Below the pieces are notes generated by a model that made no database searches, was not told where the DNA came from, and saw only the letters and a program-made list of their open reading frames with translations. A stretch of 64,000 nucleotides of DNA from Kalaharituber pfeilii (lineage: Eukaryota; Ascomycota; Pezizomycetes; Pezizales; Pezizaceae), in contig WHUZ01000050.1 of assembly GCA_015179045.1 (NCBI GenBank), positions 372,001 through 436,000 on the forward strand. Reading direction: 5' to 3'. Positions within the stretch are counted from its first letter, which is position 1. The number at the start of each line of letters is the position of its first letter. A program made the position numbers and the translations under genes. Below, piece after piece: positions 25,201 to 36,606 of the stretch.

Positions 25201-25933
25201 GTTCTGCTTGACTGGGGGTACTAGTGGGAATGTGTGGTGATGGGTGTTCAAACGTGAAGGCACGCAGAGGACATTATAAAGGAGGAAGGGGGTGAAGGAT
25301 TAAAAATGATGACAAAATGCGAGAGAGCATAGTTAGAGTTGTGATTAATGCTGCAGCGGGCCGTCGTGATTGACCACTCAGACTGAAGACCTGCACGGTG
25401 GTGGCTAAGGTAATGAAATCAAGATCAACGACGCGGATAGGTAGACGGACGATCGATGCAAGACGGTAGACAAAGTGGAGGAGGAGAGAGACAGATTGTA
25501 ACTGAGCTGGAGTATTGGGAATTTTCGCGTCGGCGCAAATCCTGTTGAACACATCTCCCTGTCTCTGTTCCCCTCCACTTATCATCATCATCCACCACTA
25601 CCATCAACCGCTGGTACTCTTTCAAGAAGCAGGGGCACTCGCTGGCATGCCCGTCTTTCTGTGGGCATTGCACCCTGGCAACACCGTCACTCGCCGCTTC
25701 GGTGCACACCAAGGCATATACAAAGGGCAAATAGGGCAATGGGGGGAGGCATGAGGACCAGCGCCTGCACAAGAACCATCGCAAAACAAACAATTGACTT
25801 ACGTTCGTCTTTTCATAACCTCCTCGCTTGCGAGCTTCACGGGGGAAGTGGAGTCATCCGGTCCTCCTCCTCCGTCAGCTCTCCGCAAATAATCGTCCTT
25901 CGTGAGTTGTGTGTCCTGATGTCGTTTCGCCAT
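22270..25933 (-). CDS. NUP2: Nup2/Nup50-type FG nucleoporin with C-terminal Ran-binding domain
   Basis: A mobile nuclear-pore nucleoporin that binds importin-alpha through its N-terminus and Ran through its C-terminal domain and helps recycle importin-alpha. Exons: 25933-25803, 25110-23450 and 23393-22270, introns 692 and 56 nt (GT-AG; phases 2 and 1). Exon 1 encodes MAKRHQDTQLTKDDYLRRAD and KLASEEVMKRRT, joined to IKQPKSRLSSLG; this matches the yeast Nup2 start (MAKR...VMNRR...PKRR). Exon 2 is FG-rich (many SLFGKKP, GLFGSK and FGFGK motifs), then a helical segment YDRLYKIKALNSSLLRALQA. Exon 3 holds more FG repeats and the RanBP1-like domain (RVAVYSKDDKGAMKKIGVGA, LVRTEQGKVVVNVRLH). Read literally it stops at 22,270, but the next frame continues MYTVRTKDEAGARELGRWLG to a stop at 22,208, the expected RanBD end. 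A single base appears missing in the G7 run (22,292-22,298). Confidence 0.9.
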
Positions 25934-27789
25934 CCTGAATCCCAACTACCGTGTCCGTTATCCAAATTCCACGTTCCCTTCCGTTTCGTCGATCCAGTCG
26001 TAAAACGTGTCGAGATTTATGATGTGTGATGTTGAGTTGATATTAGTTGTGTTCGTTGATGCGTGTATGACGGCGCCCTGCAAACCTTCCCCACTAGCAA
26101 TGGCCTTAGAATAACGAAAGCGAAAAAGAGCAACGCCAGTCTATCGCGCGACCACGTTTTTGGTGGAGAATGTATGAGAATTGCTCTGTTCACGAGCGTG
26201 AATATAAATTCCACATGTACCGCGTTTGCGTGATATGATTTATGCTTCTCTCAGAGGTGTGTGCAAAAAAAAAAAACTTAGTTCGGTACACTCCTTCCCT
26301 TATCCTAGTCCGTGCTGAGGGCCGCTGGAACTGGCAGTGTCGGGCTGGGGGAGAGCGGATTCTGAGCCAACGGGTTTCAAACTGCAACAACGTCCTAGAT
26401 TGAATGACGCAGAATAGATGGCTGGATGGTGTTTGGATATGAGCAGAATGCTGTAGACGGGCCCCTACGGCGAGATACCTGGTGATGGGATGGAAGTGGA
26501 TCTGGACAAGACAGTGGCGTGAGAATAGTCTCGAGTGTGCGAAAACGAGCAGGGCTGCAGGGGAACGTCTTGGAGAGGGAAAAACTGGCGATGAGGCTGA
26601 TGCGCTGTGGCGTCTGTGGCTTGCTTGCAGCTTCCTTCGCGTAGAGCAGCACAACGTCATTGTTCAATTAGAAATGGAATACCTATTATGGTGGTCCATG
26701 TGTGCAACCAGACTAGTCCATGTGAATTGAATACATGTAGCTGCACGGTACCCCCAGGAGGACATTTCAAAATTCCATAAGCACGTCTTGTGGCAACATA
26801 CAACGGAGCCTTGAAAAGTAGCCTAATAGCAAAAACACATTCGACTTCAACATTTAAGTATCAGTACTTAGGACGTATACCACCACCACTAGTACCACAT
26901 ATCATGCATTTCAACAATCACCACCTACACAAGCATTCCAATCCCATCACACCCATCACACCCGCCAGGAGAAAAATATATACCTATGTTACTTTTCCAC
27001 ATTTTATTTCATTGCTACCATGTAGTTTAGTTTCAGGTGTGTGTGTGTCCCCAACCACATGGTCCATCCATTTTGTTTCCCATCTATACACAAGCCAAGG
27101 TAAAAAACAATAAACATTTCAGATATTCAATCATCATTCCGAGTCCCCTCCCGAATTTCGCACCAAAAAAAAAAAAAAAAAAAAGTAAAAAAAAAAGAAA
27201 AAGTAAAAAAGTAAAAAACCAACCAAATAAGATTAACGTTAAAAAAAGAAGAGGAGCAAAGATAGCAAGCTATATATGGAACGATACTGAATTTGTGTGG
27301 ATAGGTTATCAAATGCGGCAGGGCAATGAATAAACGTCCTTCCGCAGGCGATTCCTGTCCTCGAGTCAATGAGCAAATGTAAAGAAAAAGAAAATATATA
27401 TAGAGATACCCCAAGGCAAGACAAATTAACAGAAAAGAAAGATGATATCAATCTGAGAAAGGAGGATTTTCCAGGATGCCGTTCCACCATGGTGACGACG
27501 ATAGAATAATAAATATCAGCAGAAATTACACAATTGGTATAAATGACGGGCATCCACTGCGTCATGCCCACAAATACAACCCCGCAGCTCAACTCGGTGT
27601 GAACTGTCTTTAGGGTCGTGATATCGATAAGGAGGAAATAGGAAAAAAACAACAACAAACACCCATGGCCGGATAAAGGGGAAATAAAAAAAAGCAACAC
27701 GAGAATCAACACACCCCGAGAATAACCCCTGGAAGAAACACATGCCGAGAGTAGGGAAAAAAACTAATATGGAAAAAAAAAATTAGTTC
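25934..27789. other. Spacer between NUP2 and the unassigned gene at 27.8-28.7 kb
   Basis: 5' flank of NUP2 and 3' flank of the next minus-strand gene. Open frames are short and overlap one another. Poly-A tracts occur near 26,265 and 27,166-27,220. No RNA gene or mobile element was recognised. Confidence 0.6.
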
Positions 27790-28653
27790 TCATCGGGCAT
27801 GTAGTTCTTTTTCACCATTTCTTCGGAGCTCCATGTTTCGCCGCCATTTCTCCCGTCTTCTGGTGAGCTCATCATCACTCTCCTCTATTACACTGTCCAC
27901 CATACTTCCAGCCGAACTAGACCCGCTGACGCTGCCAACTACGCTTCCCCGCGCTGCAGGCTTTGCGCCGATCAGGCTCATCCGGAAGCCTCTCAGTGGC
28001 GGATCATTCCCGCTGACGCTAGGGTTAGAGCCCACGCTGCTTCTGCGTAAGCCAACGTCTTGCTCCCATCGATTGCCCTCTTTGATGGCATCCTCCAGCT
28101 CCTTAATCTTCGGCCACCACTCCCTCTCCCGAGCCTTAGTATCTTTCCACTTCTTCACATACCCAATTCCCTCTTCAAGGACCTCATCTCCCAATTCCAG
28201 TCGCTTCCAGAACCCTGTGTTGGTTTGCTCTCCCTCGTCCTCGTCCCAGTAGCTCCGTTCAAATTTCTCCACTTTGTTCCATGTTCGGTCAACCTCTCTG
28301 AAGTAGCCTTTGCTGAGTACAGCGCGAAGATAAAGCAGTAGTAGCCTGGCAGAGTCTCGTGTCATGTCGCCAGTCGGGGATGTTGGTGATGTTATTGTCG
28401 ACAGACCCATTCCAGCCCCCGGGATGGGGATATTATAATTTCGACTGACTCGTGTGATAATCGCACGTAGGGCATTGTCCAGCTCTCGCAACCGGGTGAG
28501 TGTAGGTTCGATGTTCTGCTTGGCAGTCGTGATGTCCTCGTAATTGATTTCTGGGTTGAAGCGCCGGCGATAGTAGTGACTATTTCGCAAAGTTAGCTTA
28601 TATCCAGAGAATCCGTCCAATAAGCAAGATACATACGGTAATAGGAAAGACAT
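27790..28653 (-). CDS. Conserved-looking hypothetical protein, 268 aa
   Basis: I do not recognise the family. A 17-nt first exon (28653-28637, MSFLLP) and a 57-nt intron (28636-28580, GTATGT...AATAG, phase 2) lead into exon 2 (28579-27790), giving MSFLLPHYYRRRFNPEINYE. Residues ~20-170 are charged and helical (ITTAKQNIEPTLTRLRELDN, WWPKIKELEDAIKEGNRWEQ), with a Ser/Gly-rich tail from ~190. No transmembrane segment, signal peptide or catalytic motif is visible. The last ~35 codons have two plausible readings: the annotated frame ends NGEKELHAR, whereas an overlapping frame reads ETWSSEEMVKKNYMPDEN and then stops at about 27,784. The second looks like a natural C-terminus and would need one indel or a missed intron near 27,870. 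Upstream exons cannot be excluded. Confidence 0.7.
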   Translation of the reverse strand: MSFLLPYVSCLLDGFSGYKLTLRNSHYYRRRFNPEINYEDITTAKQNIEPTLTRLRELDNALRAIITRVSRNYNIPIPGAGMGLSTITSPTSPTGDMTRDSARLLLLYLRAVLSKGYFREVDRTWNKVEKFERSYWDEDEGEQTNTGFWKRLELGDEVLEEGIGYVKKWKDTKAREREWWPKIKELEDAIKEGNRWEQDVGLRRSSVGSNPSVSGNDPPLRGFRMSLIGAKPAARGSVVGSVSGSSSAGSMVDSVIEESDDELTRRREKWRRNMELRRNGEKELHAR

Positions 28654-31226
28654 GTTGCTCTGTGCTGTAGTTCAAACTAGCGTACAAAGTATCGAAGTTG
28701 TCGAAATGAAGTGCACAGTCGTAGCAGGAACTATGATATGCGGAACGTAAATGAATGGATGTTTCGTCAACTGAAATTACTTGCTACTGTGGTTTGCCGT
28801 CTCTTTTCTTGATTGTGGAGGCAACAGCCCGTCTTGCTTCAAGATCCAACTGACCACAAATTGCTTGGTCCTAACGTTATACCGGTCTAAGAAGTGACAC
28901 CAACAGATGATCTAGACTGAATGAATGACCTTTGAACACGACCTCGTGACACACAAGCTTTGATTCGATGACCTAAAAGCGAATGACAAATGTGGAGTTT
29001 CTTGGTCAAGGCGGAGGCTGGAGAAGTCGTTCTGTTGAAGGTTATGCAGAATTATAGGGTCCTTTTGTCGGCGAACCATATACCATGTATTGTCCGATAA
29101 TGTAGAGTACGTCTTCTAAATGCACTAATCTTCTTTGTCGTTTTTTTCTCTCTTTTTCTTTTCCTTTCCTTTTTTCCTTTTTCTTTTCTTTGTCTTACGT
29201 ATCCTTTTTGTCTTTTTGAATGTGGGATCACTGTAAGGGGGATATGAAGAGAAAATCAAGGAGGGAGAATCTCATGACCCGCAAGAGACCTTGTTCCTTT
29301 GTGCAGAGATCGATTTACCGTTTGGGAGGGCTTGTTGAAGGGAAAGAGTCAACGATGAGAGATCAGTCCCTGGTCCCAGCAATTCTCCTGGGCTCGGGAT
29401 CCAGCAATGGCGCTTGCGCTCGCTGAAGCTGCCGGTTCCGTGTTTTAGGGCACAGGGTGGGTGGGCTTTTGGGTAATGAAAATGCTCTATTTTACCGACT
29501 GTGCGTAAGCTGCTAACTGAAAGAGTGTGGGCTGCGGCGTGTCCCGTGGCGTGAGGGTTGATGCTTGCTCGGTAGGCTTCTTTCTGTTCAGCTTCTGATC
29601 CTTCCTCCGAGGACAAAAGGTATGTATGCTAAGGAAGCAAGAACTGCACAAGCGCGCTAGGGCGGCGAGACGGAACGAAAGGGAAGGGAAAAATGGGAAG
29701 AGGGCGAGGAACAGGGGAAGCTGGGAAGCGAAAGTGCAATGCGGGAAATGCGCGAGGTGCACACAAAAGGCCCGACAAACAAAAGCAGGCAAAGAAACCC
29801 TTCTCCTCATAATATTGCTGCCCAAGCTGCGCCCTCTTCGCAAGTTGGGATTAATATGTAGAGAGAGAGAGAGAGGCTAGCCCTGCTGGAGTGAACCGCC
29901 GTGCCGCGCAGCCAGCTCCCACGGACCATGAACCGCGCATTGCTCTGCTGCGACCGCCCGTCCGTGGCTTGGCTGTGACCGGCCGTCGATGGATATGTAC
30001 CTGTACCTGGCTGCGAGCCACGGTGGATGCTACAGTACTCGAGTACTTCTTGTTAGACAGTTCGAGACTTCGTGCTAGGTGCACAGCGGCTCCAGTTGCG
30101 AATGTATGATATGGACGATTCATGAAGCAAAGGCTCCCACACAAACGCCAAGTCCTCCAATACAAAATACAAAGAATGTCCATCATATGGCCGAAGCGCT
30201 CTCCAACTCTAGTGTCGCACTTGTTGGGCTGCAAAGCCACCACAATTATTAGGCAGTCTTGGCAGAGATAGGCCCTTCTCCTCTTCGAATTCTCTGTCGC
30301 GCGTACTAGTACTCTACATACACGTAATGCCTAACATAATGCAAGTGACCAGTCGGATCGAGACTGGCCAGGCAGCTACAGTCTAACCTTGCTATACCGG
30401 ACAAAAAGTGCCAGATTTTTACTCGTCCGGTATAGCAAGGTTAGACTGTAGCGATGATCAAAGAGGCAGCCGCAGAGAACTCAACGGGCGGCGTTGCAAT
30501 TCGGATCTCCAATCTGCAGGCATAGCGTTACGAGACTAGGCATAGCGATCAATCGCCCAAGTCTGGAACTATCAATCCCCCTGAAACGCGCACCCGCGGC
30601 AACACTGCAGTGTCTATTAACGCTGACCACCAAGTTGCGGCCAACCACAGCGTATTCTCGAGGCAGAATATAGTGGTCAGCAGCAGCAGCAGCATCATGC
30701 AATTCATTCGATGCTCTGACTTGCATGCATTGATAGTCACATCCCCCACCCCTTACCCCCTTAACGAACGCAGAGCTTCTAGCGCTCCCTCCTTATGTCG
30801 CGGCCACATCTCGAGTTTTCTCGGGCATAATTGCTGGATGGCCACATTCGTGTGTGTGCGATCTGCGTTGTCTACTGGTCCGCACTGAATCTATTTGTAG
30901 TAGCTCGGTTTAACTGGTCCCCAACTGTCACACTTGTAACCGTAACGCCCATGCTTTCGTTTCCTGAAACGCATCACAAAGATCCTCAGCTACACGGGAA
31001 TACCGTGGCATATTCAATGGTGCGACTAGTATACCGCTACACACGCCTTTGTTCCACCCCCAGAGTAGCGGATAACCAAAGTTGCCTGAAGAGGAAAGTG
31101 CGACTGCAATTAGTGCTGCTGAGATTCAGGTTTCATCTTCCCCGCCCTCTCCGCACGCCCCACATGTCAATGCAGCCTTTTACGCTGAACTTCAACCTTA
31201 GGTTTATCGCATCTTTGGCAGATCAC
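28654..31226. other. Gene-poor spacer before the NLR array
   Basis: Contains a ~80-bp pyrimidine tract (about 29,137-29,215), a (GA)n run near 29,862 and the 70-bp palindromic element at 30,379-30,448. Open frames are short and I see no recognisable protein. The array homology starts at 31,227. Confidence 0.6.
30379..30448. mobile_element. 70-bp palindromic mini-element, TIRs only, flanked by TA
   Basis: CAGTCTAACCTTGCTATACC...(22 bp centre)...with its exact inverse ending GGTTAGACTG, flanked by TA (30,377-30,378 and 30,449-30,450). The ends are a variant of those of the 13.1-kb MITE. It consists of two TIRs with almost nothing between, so it is either a minimal MITE or the product of an internal deletion. 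Confidence 0.8.
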
Positions 31227-31350
31227 TCGATTGCTTAATCCCTACTTCATACCGCCTGGGGACGACGCTAGGCAAGTACACATGTACCCAGCTGAGGGGA
31301 GACTGTACCACAGAGTGTATAAGCTATTGCAATGAGGGCAAAATCGCTAC

Positions 31351-31652
31351 TAGACAGAAAAATAGGTATTTGGACAGGGGATATATGCGCCATGCAGTAT
31401 TCGGCAGAAACCAGCATATTTTCGTATGCTTGGCTGGTGATAGGCATAAGACTAGTCCAAATTTCGTGATATTATAGGGTGTCCAAATTTATTATGTAAG
31501 AAAGTATTTGGACAGCTGACGTGATGAAATTTGGACAGCTGACATAATGAATTTGGACCTGTTCTTTACCCCCAAGCATACGAGAATATGCCGAACAGCG
31601 CATAGCGCATAATATGCATCTATCCCTGTCCAAATACTTATTTTTCTGTCTA
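31351..31652. mobile_element. 302-bp TIR element (MITE) with 4-bp CTAC duplication
   Basis: Inverted ends TAGACAGAAAAATA(G/A) and a continuing GTATTTGGACAGGG match, flanked on both sides by CTAC (31,347-31,350 and 31,653-31,656). Unit B carries the empty site ATCGCTAGATATAGCC (about 44,040), which gives the boundaries. The interior has repeated AATTTGGACAGCTGAC-like motifs and no coding. The superfamily is unassigned. Confidence 0.85.
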
Positions 31653-33229
31653 CTACATATAGCCCGTTGTTTGCACACCGCACCTGTGGAAGAGGCCTGC
31701 TTGGAGGTTTAACACGAAAGGAACATTTGAAGGAGATAATAAGTGGAGATCTTCTCAGATGTGCTCAACGCAGCTTACAGTCATATATCGCGGGGCATTC
31801 TACGAAGAAGAGAGGAATGTCCTGGGTGACGATGGGGTTCGCACAATTTGATAGGATTGCACGGATTCAGCACCATACCCGACAAACTTGGCTCCAAATT
31901 AACCACAAGAACCACATATCCAACGTCGAAAATTATATGCAAGAATACGTACAGTAGCTACAAGCATCATGAGGAACCAATTGAGGAATCCATATTCTGC
32001 AGATGTAATTTCATTGGTGAGAACCTTGTGAGAGGCGTATGCATATATAAGGATGAGTAGTCACGGTCCTTTATAACTGGGGGGTTTTTGCCATGCTGGG
32101 GAGGAGAAGAAAAAAAGAAAAAAAATACGTTGCCTTAGCAACAGTAATGTTATTTACTGTAGTAATTGCCAAAAGTCCTTGAAAAAGAATTTATCCTTTT
32201 CAGAAAAGCTCAACTATTTAATTCGTGTCATATCGTGCCATGTCGTGTGGTGTTGGTTCGATAGAGTAATGGACCGAATTGAAGTGGTGAGTGTAGCTGG
32301 CTTTAATGTCGGTGCTCTGTCATATATCGTTGTTATCGGTGTAAATGTCAGAGTTATCGGCTCGGTTGGGCATGATCTCAGACCTTGTTATAGTCCTCTG
32401 GCTGCTTCCGCTTCTTTCCTATTATATTTATAGGATTCCGTGAGTATTTGCCCGGCTTACTGTTACTCCAGGTGACGTAGGATCTCTAAGACCATATATA
32501 TGAAGACCATTCGTTCTGAGAAGGTACCTTCGGGAGTAGGGAGTCTTCCATTAGGTATGCCAGTTTTTCTAATCAATCGCTCTATCTCAACTATCATGGC
32601 AACCGATGTCTAGCGCTACATCCTTTCCATCTTCCGTTTCCTTGAGCCCGTGAAGCAGCGAGAGGAGCGCATTCCGCAGGGGGCTCTGCTGCATGGCGCG
32701 GACACCAGGATGATACTGGTGATGCAGGAGGCTCAGTCAGTCATGACGGGTCAGGCAAAAGGTGACTATAGCATCAGCTCTCCACTCATCGTGCTTGCGG
32801 GTGTCTTACCCCAACACACAGCCTCCACAGGTTGAGGTTTAATTATTCTGCAGCGCAGCTGTTGAGTACGCTGCGACCCAGTCCAGTGCCCCATAGCCTT
32901 CCCCGCACGAAGTAAATTTATGTAATATTTGCTTGCACAACCCTGGAGGGGAAATCTGCAAGCTTATGAGCGGTCGTTAACGTTTCAATCACATATTCTA
33001 TCCAAGAGTTTGCTATCGCGATATCCGTTTACAGCCCCCCAAACGTACGGTGAAAGTCCAAGTTCCCGATTTCAAGTGCTAGTAGAGTGCTTCGTCCACC
33101 CGCTTGAGCTCACGATAAGAAGAGCTCTTCAATTCTGACAGATCAAGTAACAAACCTTGATTTCTCTTCAACCATCGCGAGGCTGACCATCATGTGTAAT
33201 TCTTTAGCTTGTTTAGTCTCCTCCACAAC

Positions 33230-36200
33230 ATGGAATTAGCAGCCTCTGCTGCCGGACTGGCCGGACTGGCCGGACTGACGCTACAACTGGCCCAAGTTGC
33301 TCGCGATTGTGCCAACATTTATTCTGAAGTGAAAGAAGTTGGCTACACACATGACTCCGTATTGCACAATCTCCGGACGGAAGGACTTCGGCTGAAGCGG
33401 TGGGAGCAAGCTTGGGGATTGGACGCTGGCAACACCCCCAGCAAGCAACTCCAGCTTGATCCTAATGACGAGCGGTCCAGATATGCGGCAGCTGGCCTAG
33501 CGAGGATTGTTTATGTGTTTACCAAGATCGCTGAATTGCAATCAAAATATCAAATCGAACCTGAAACGAACGAAAAGAAAAGTATACGTGATAGCCTTAG
33601 GGTCAGCAAACTATTCTCTAGGTCTCGTTCCAAATCTCCAAGTCCAGCGAATGCTAGTCAGTCTACAAGCCTGAGCCCTCAGCTTTCAGGACCTACTCTG
33701 AACAATAGTGATCTCTGTCTTTTGGCAAATCCAAAAACCCTCACCAGCACACAATTGCTTCCAGGTCTACAAGAAGAGATTGCCTCCTTGACTAACACTG
33801 TGCAGAAAGTACAGCAGTCTCTGTCTATATATCGCAAGCTGCGTTGGGCTGGCATGGACAAGGCAAATTGCACCGAATTGGTAGGCCAGCTCAAGGAGTA
33901 CATAGACGGCCTCTTCAATGTACTGCCACCTGATCTCACTCCTATCAGTGTACCCAAGACACAGCTTAGTTTATCTTTCAATATTCCATTCAAGATTTCT
34001 GATGTTCGGCGGAATCCTGATTTTGTTGGAAGGGAATACCTTCTCGAACAGCTAGTACATGAGATAGATGAAGGTAGGGCTGCAACGGATATTACTCATG
34101 TAGTGCTCTATGGTATGGGGGGTATGGGGAAGACGCAAATTGCATTGGAGTATGTTTATCGCCATCGCAAAGACTACTCATCAACGTTTTGGATCAATGC
34201 ATCTAGCGAGCAGACAACAAAAACTAGTTTTATTCGAATTATGGAGCAATTAATTGAGCATCATGCGACACTGTTAGATTCGCCGGATTACAAACATATT
34301 GGTAGTCTCCTGGGTATCGCAGGCAAGCTCGACTCAGCAGGGCTTTTTAGCACGGAAAAACCAGAAGAAGAGCAACAGGTTATCAAAGCTGTACAGAAAT
34401 GGTTAACTGCAAAACCGAACAATAAATGGCTACTTGTGTTCGACAACCTGGATGACCTGGAATCTTTTGATATAAATGACTACATTCCATCATGTGATTT
34501 TGGGACTGTGATTATTACCAGCAGAAGACGTGAGAGTGCGCAGCACCGAAGGGGCCTAGAAGTGCATCAAATGCAGAGCAATGAAGCAGAAAGGTTACTT
34601 TTGACTAGTGCAGGGTTAGATTTAGGAAGGTTCGCTCCTGAGGGTAAGTGAATAATGTGCCTCAACATAGTTCCTTAATTAATCCAAAATTCCAAATATA
34701 GAACGCAAACTTGAGGAGACAGCAGTAGCAGCTATTGTGGAAAATCTTGGATACCTTCCTGTTGCCATAGCTCAGGCTGGAGCATATATCAACATTCGGC
34801 AATGTTACTTCAGTCATTATCTCAGAGAGTATAAGACAAATGTCAATCGCCTTTTGAGCAGAAAATGGAACAAAGGAAAGAATGGTACATCTGTCTTTGC
34901 TACTTGGGAGTTGTCATTCAATGCAATCAAGAACCAAAATCCAAAAGCTGCAGAGTTGTTATCATTATGTGCGTTTCTTGACAATAATGATATATGTGAG
35001 GAGTTTTTGAGGCGAGGAATGAAATTAGCTATGAATGGTAGGCAACCATATATTTTTAAAATAAAATTTGTACTTATACATTACTATAGATACAAGCCTA
35101 GCAGACTCAATCCATCTACTCTTCTCATACTCGATCGCTAAGCGAACAGAGACATACTATAGTTTCAATATCCACCCACTAGTTCACCTTTGTATTCGAT
35201 GGAAACTGGAGATGGAGCCTGACGAATATCAACAAAAGGCTATTGAAGCTTTTCTTGTGGTTGCATCTGGATTCGCTACTTCCAAAGGCAGAGTACATAC
35301 GGTTAGTGACTGGATCTTTGAGCGGCGAAATTTGCCACATCTTTTTGCTGTGGAAAGGCAAATGAAGGATCTGCCATTGGAAAAGGAGGAGTCACTGGCA
35401 GCCTTGGATACTCTCTACTGGGTCTACAAAAACCACGGTCATTATAGAAAGGCAGAAGAAATGTGTACAGCCGTATTGGCTGCAAGAGAGAAGTTGCTGG
35501 GCACAAACCACTTAAAAACCTTGGGTACTATTCACAGGATGGCAGAACTATATGAGAATCAAGGGAAATATAACGAAGCACTGGGATTGTATCAGCGAGT
35601 ATTAGAATGGACAGAAAAATCACTAGGTACTGACCATCCAAACACTCTTGTAGTTGTCATGAACATGGGATTGGTATATACTCGCCAAGGGAAATATAGC
35701 GAGGCACTGGAACTGCTTCAGCGAGCATTAGCGGGTTGTGAAAAATCACTGGGTGCGGACCATCTAACGACCCTTGGTACTGTCCACAACATTGCGATGG
35801 TATATGATAATCAAGGGAAATACAATCAGGCGCTGGAGCGGTATCAGTGGGCATTAGCAGGGTTTGAGAAGACACTGGGTGCTGACCACCCAAGAACCCT
35901 TACTACTGTTAATGACATGGCTATAGTATATAGAAAGCAAGGGAAATATAGCCAGGCACTGGAGATGTATCAGAGAGCATTAGCGGGAAAAGAAAAGACA
36001 CTGGGTGCTGACCATCCAACTACCCTTAATACTATCCACAACATTGCTATAGTATATGAAAATCAAGGGAAATATAGCCAGGCACTGGAACTGTATCAGC
36101 GAGCATTAGCAGGGCGTGAAAAATCACTGGGTACTGACCATCCAAGCACCCTTGATACTGTCAACAGCATGGCAAATGTATATGAAAGTCAAGGGAAATA

Positions 36201-36606
36201 CAGCCAAGCACTGGAACTGTATCAGCGAGGATTAGCTGGGTTTGAAAAGGCACTGGGTGCCAACCATCCAAGCACCCTTCGAACTGTCTACAACATGGCC
36301 ATACTTTATGAAAATCAAAGGGAATATAGTCAGGCAATGGGGCTGTATCAGCGAGCATTAGCAGGGTATGAAAAATCACTGGGTACTGACCATCCAAGCA
36401 CCCTTGATACTGTCCACAACATGGCAGTATTATATGAAAATCAAAGGGCATATAGTCAGGCAATGGAGCTGTATCAGCGGGCATTAGCAGGAAGAGAAAA
36501 GACACTGGGCGCTGAGCATTCAGATACTGTTTGGAGTATGAAGGGGGTAGAAAGATGTCAGGCTGCTTATGGATTAGGAAAGGTTTTCTACGGGATTTTT
36601 TTATAG
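33230..36606 (+). CDS. NLR protein copy A: HeLo - NB-ARC - 9 TPR
   Basis: Fungal NOD-like receptor; HeLo domains (as in HET-S) are membrane-targeting cell-death executors, NB-ARC is the oligomerising ATPase switch, and TPRs are the likely sensor. Three exons: 33230-34643, 34702-35037, 35090-36606; introns 58 and 52 nt, both phase 1. Product 1,088 aa. HeLo is at about residues 1-245 (MELAASAAGLAGLAGLTLQL, LRLKRWEQAW, LVGQLKEYIDGLFNVLP). NB-ARC: FVGRE (F265), Walker A GMGGMGKT (G295-T302), Walker B WLLVFDNLDD (D405), GTVIITSR. Winged-helix-like LGYLPVAIAQAGAY follows in exon 2. Nine ~42-residue TPRs of kinesin-light-chain type (YxxQGKYSQALELYQRALAG...LGADHPTTL) run from ~686 to ~1,070. The 3' end differs from B and C: a 32-nt deletion removed the CQAALK stop, adding YGLGKVFYGIFL. 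The chosen ATG is the first Met of the HeLo domain. Confidence 0.9.

Noticed and set aside
32650..33138. Small frames upstream of each NLR gene (61 and 69 codons) conserved in A, B and C
   Set aside because: Conservation is explained by segmental duplication. Unit C has a one-base loss and a 9-nt insertion that break the first frame, and the second lacks an ATG at its claimed start.
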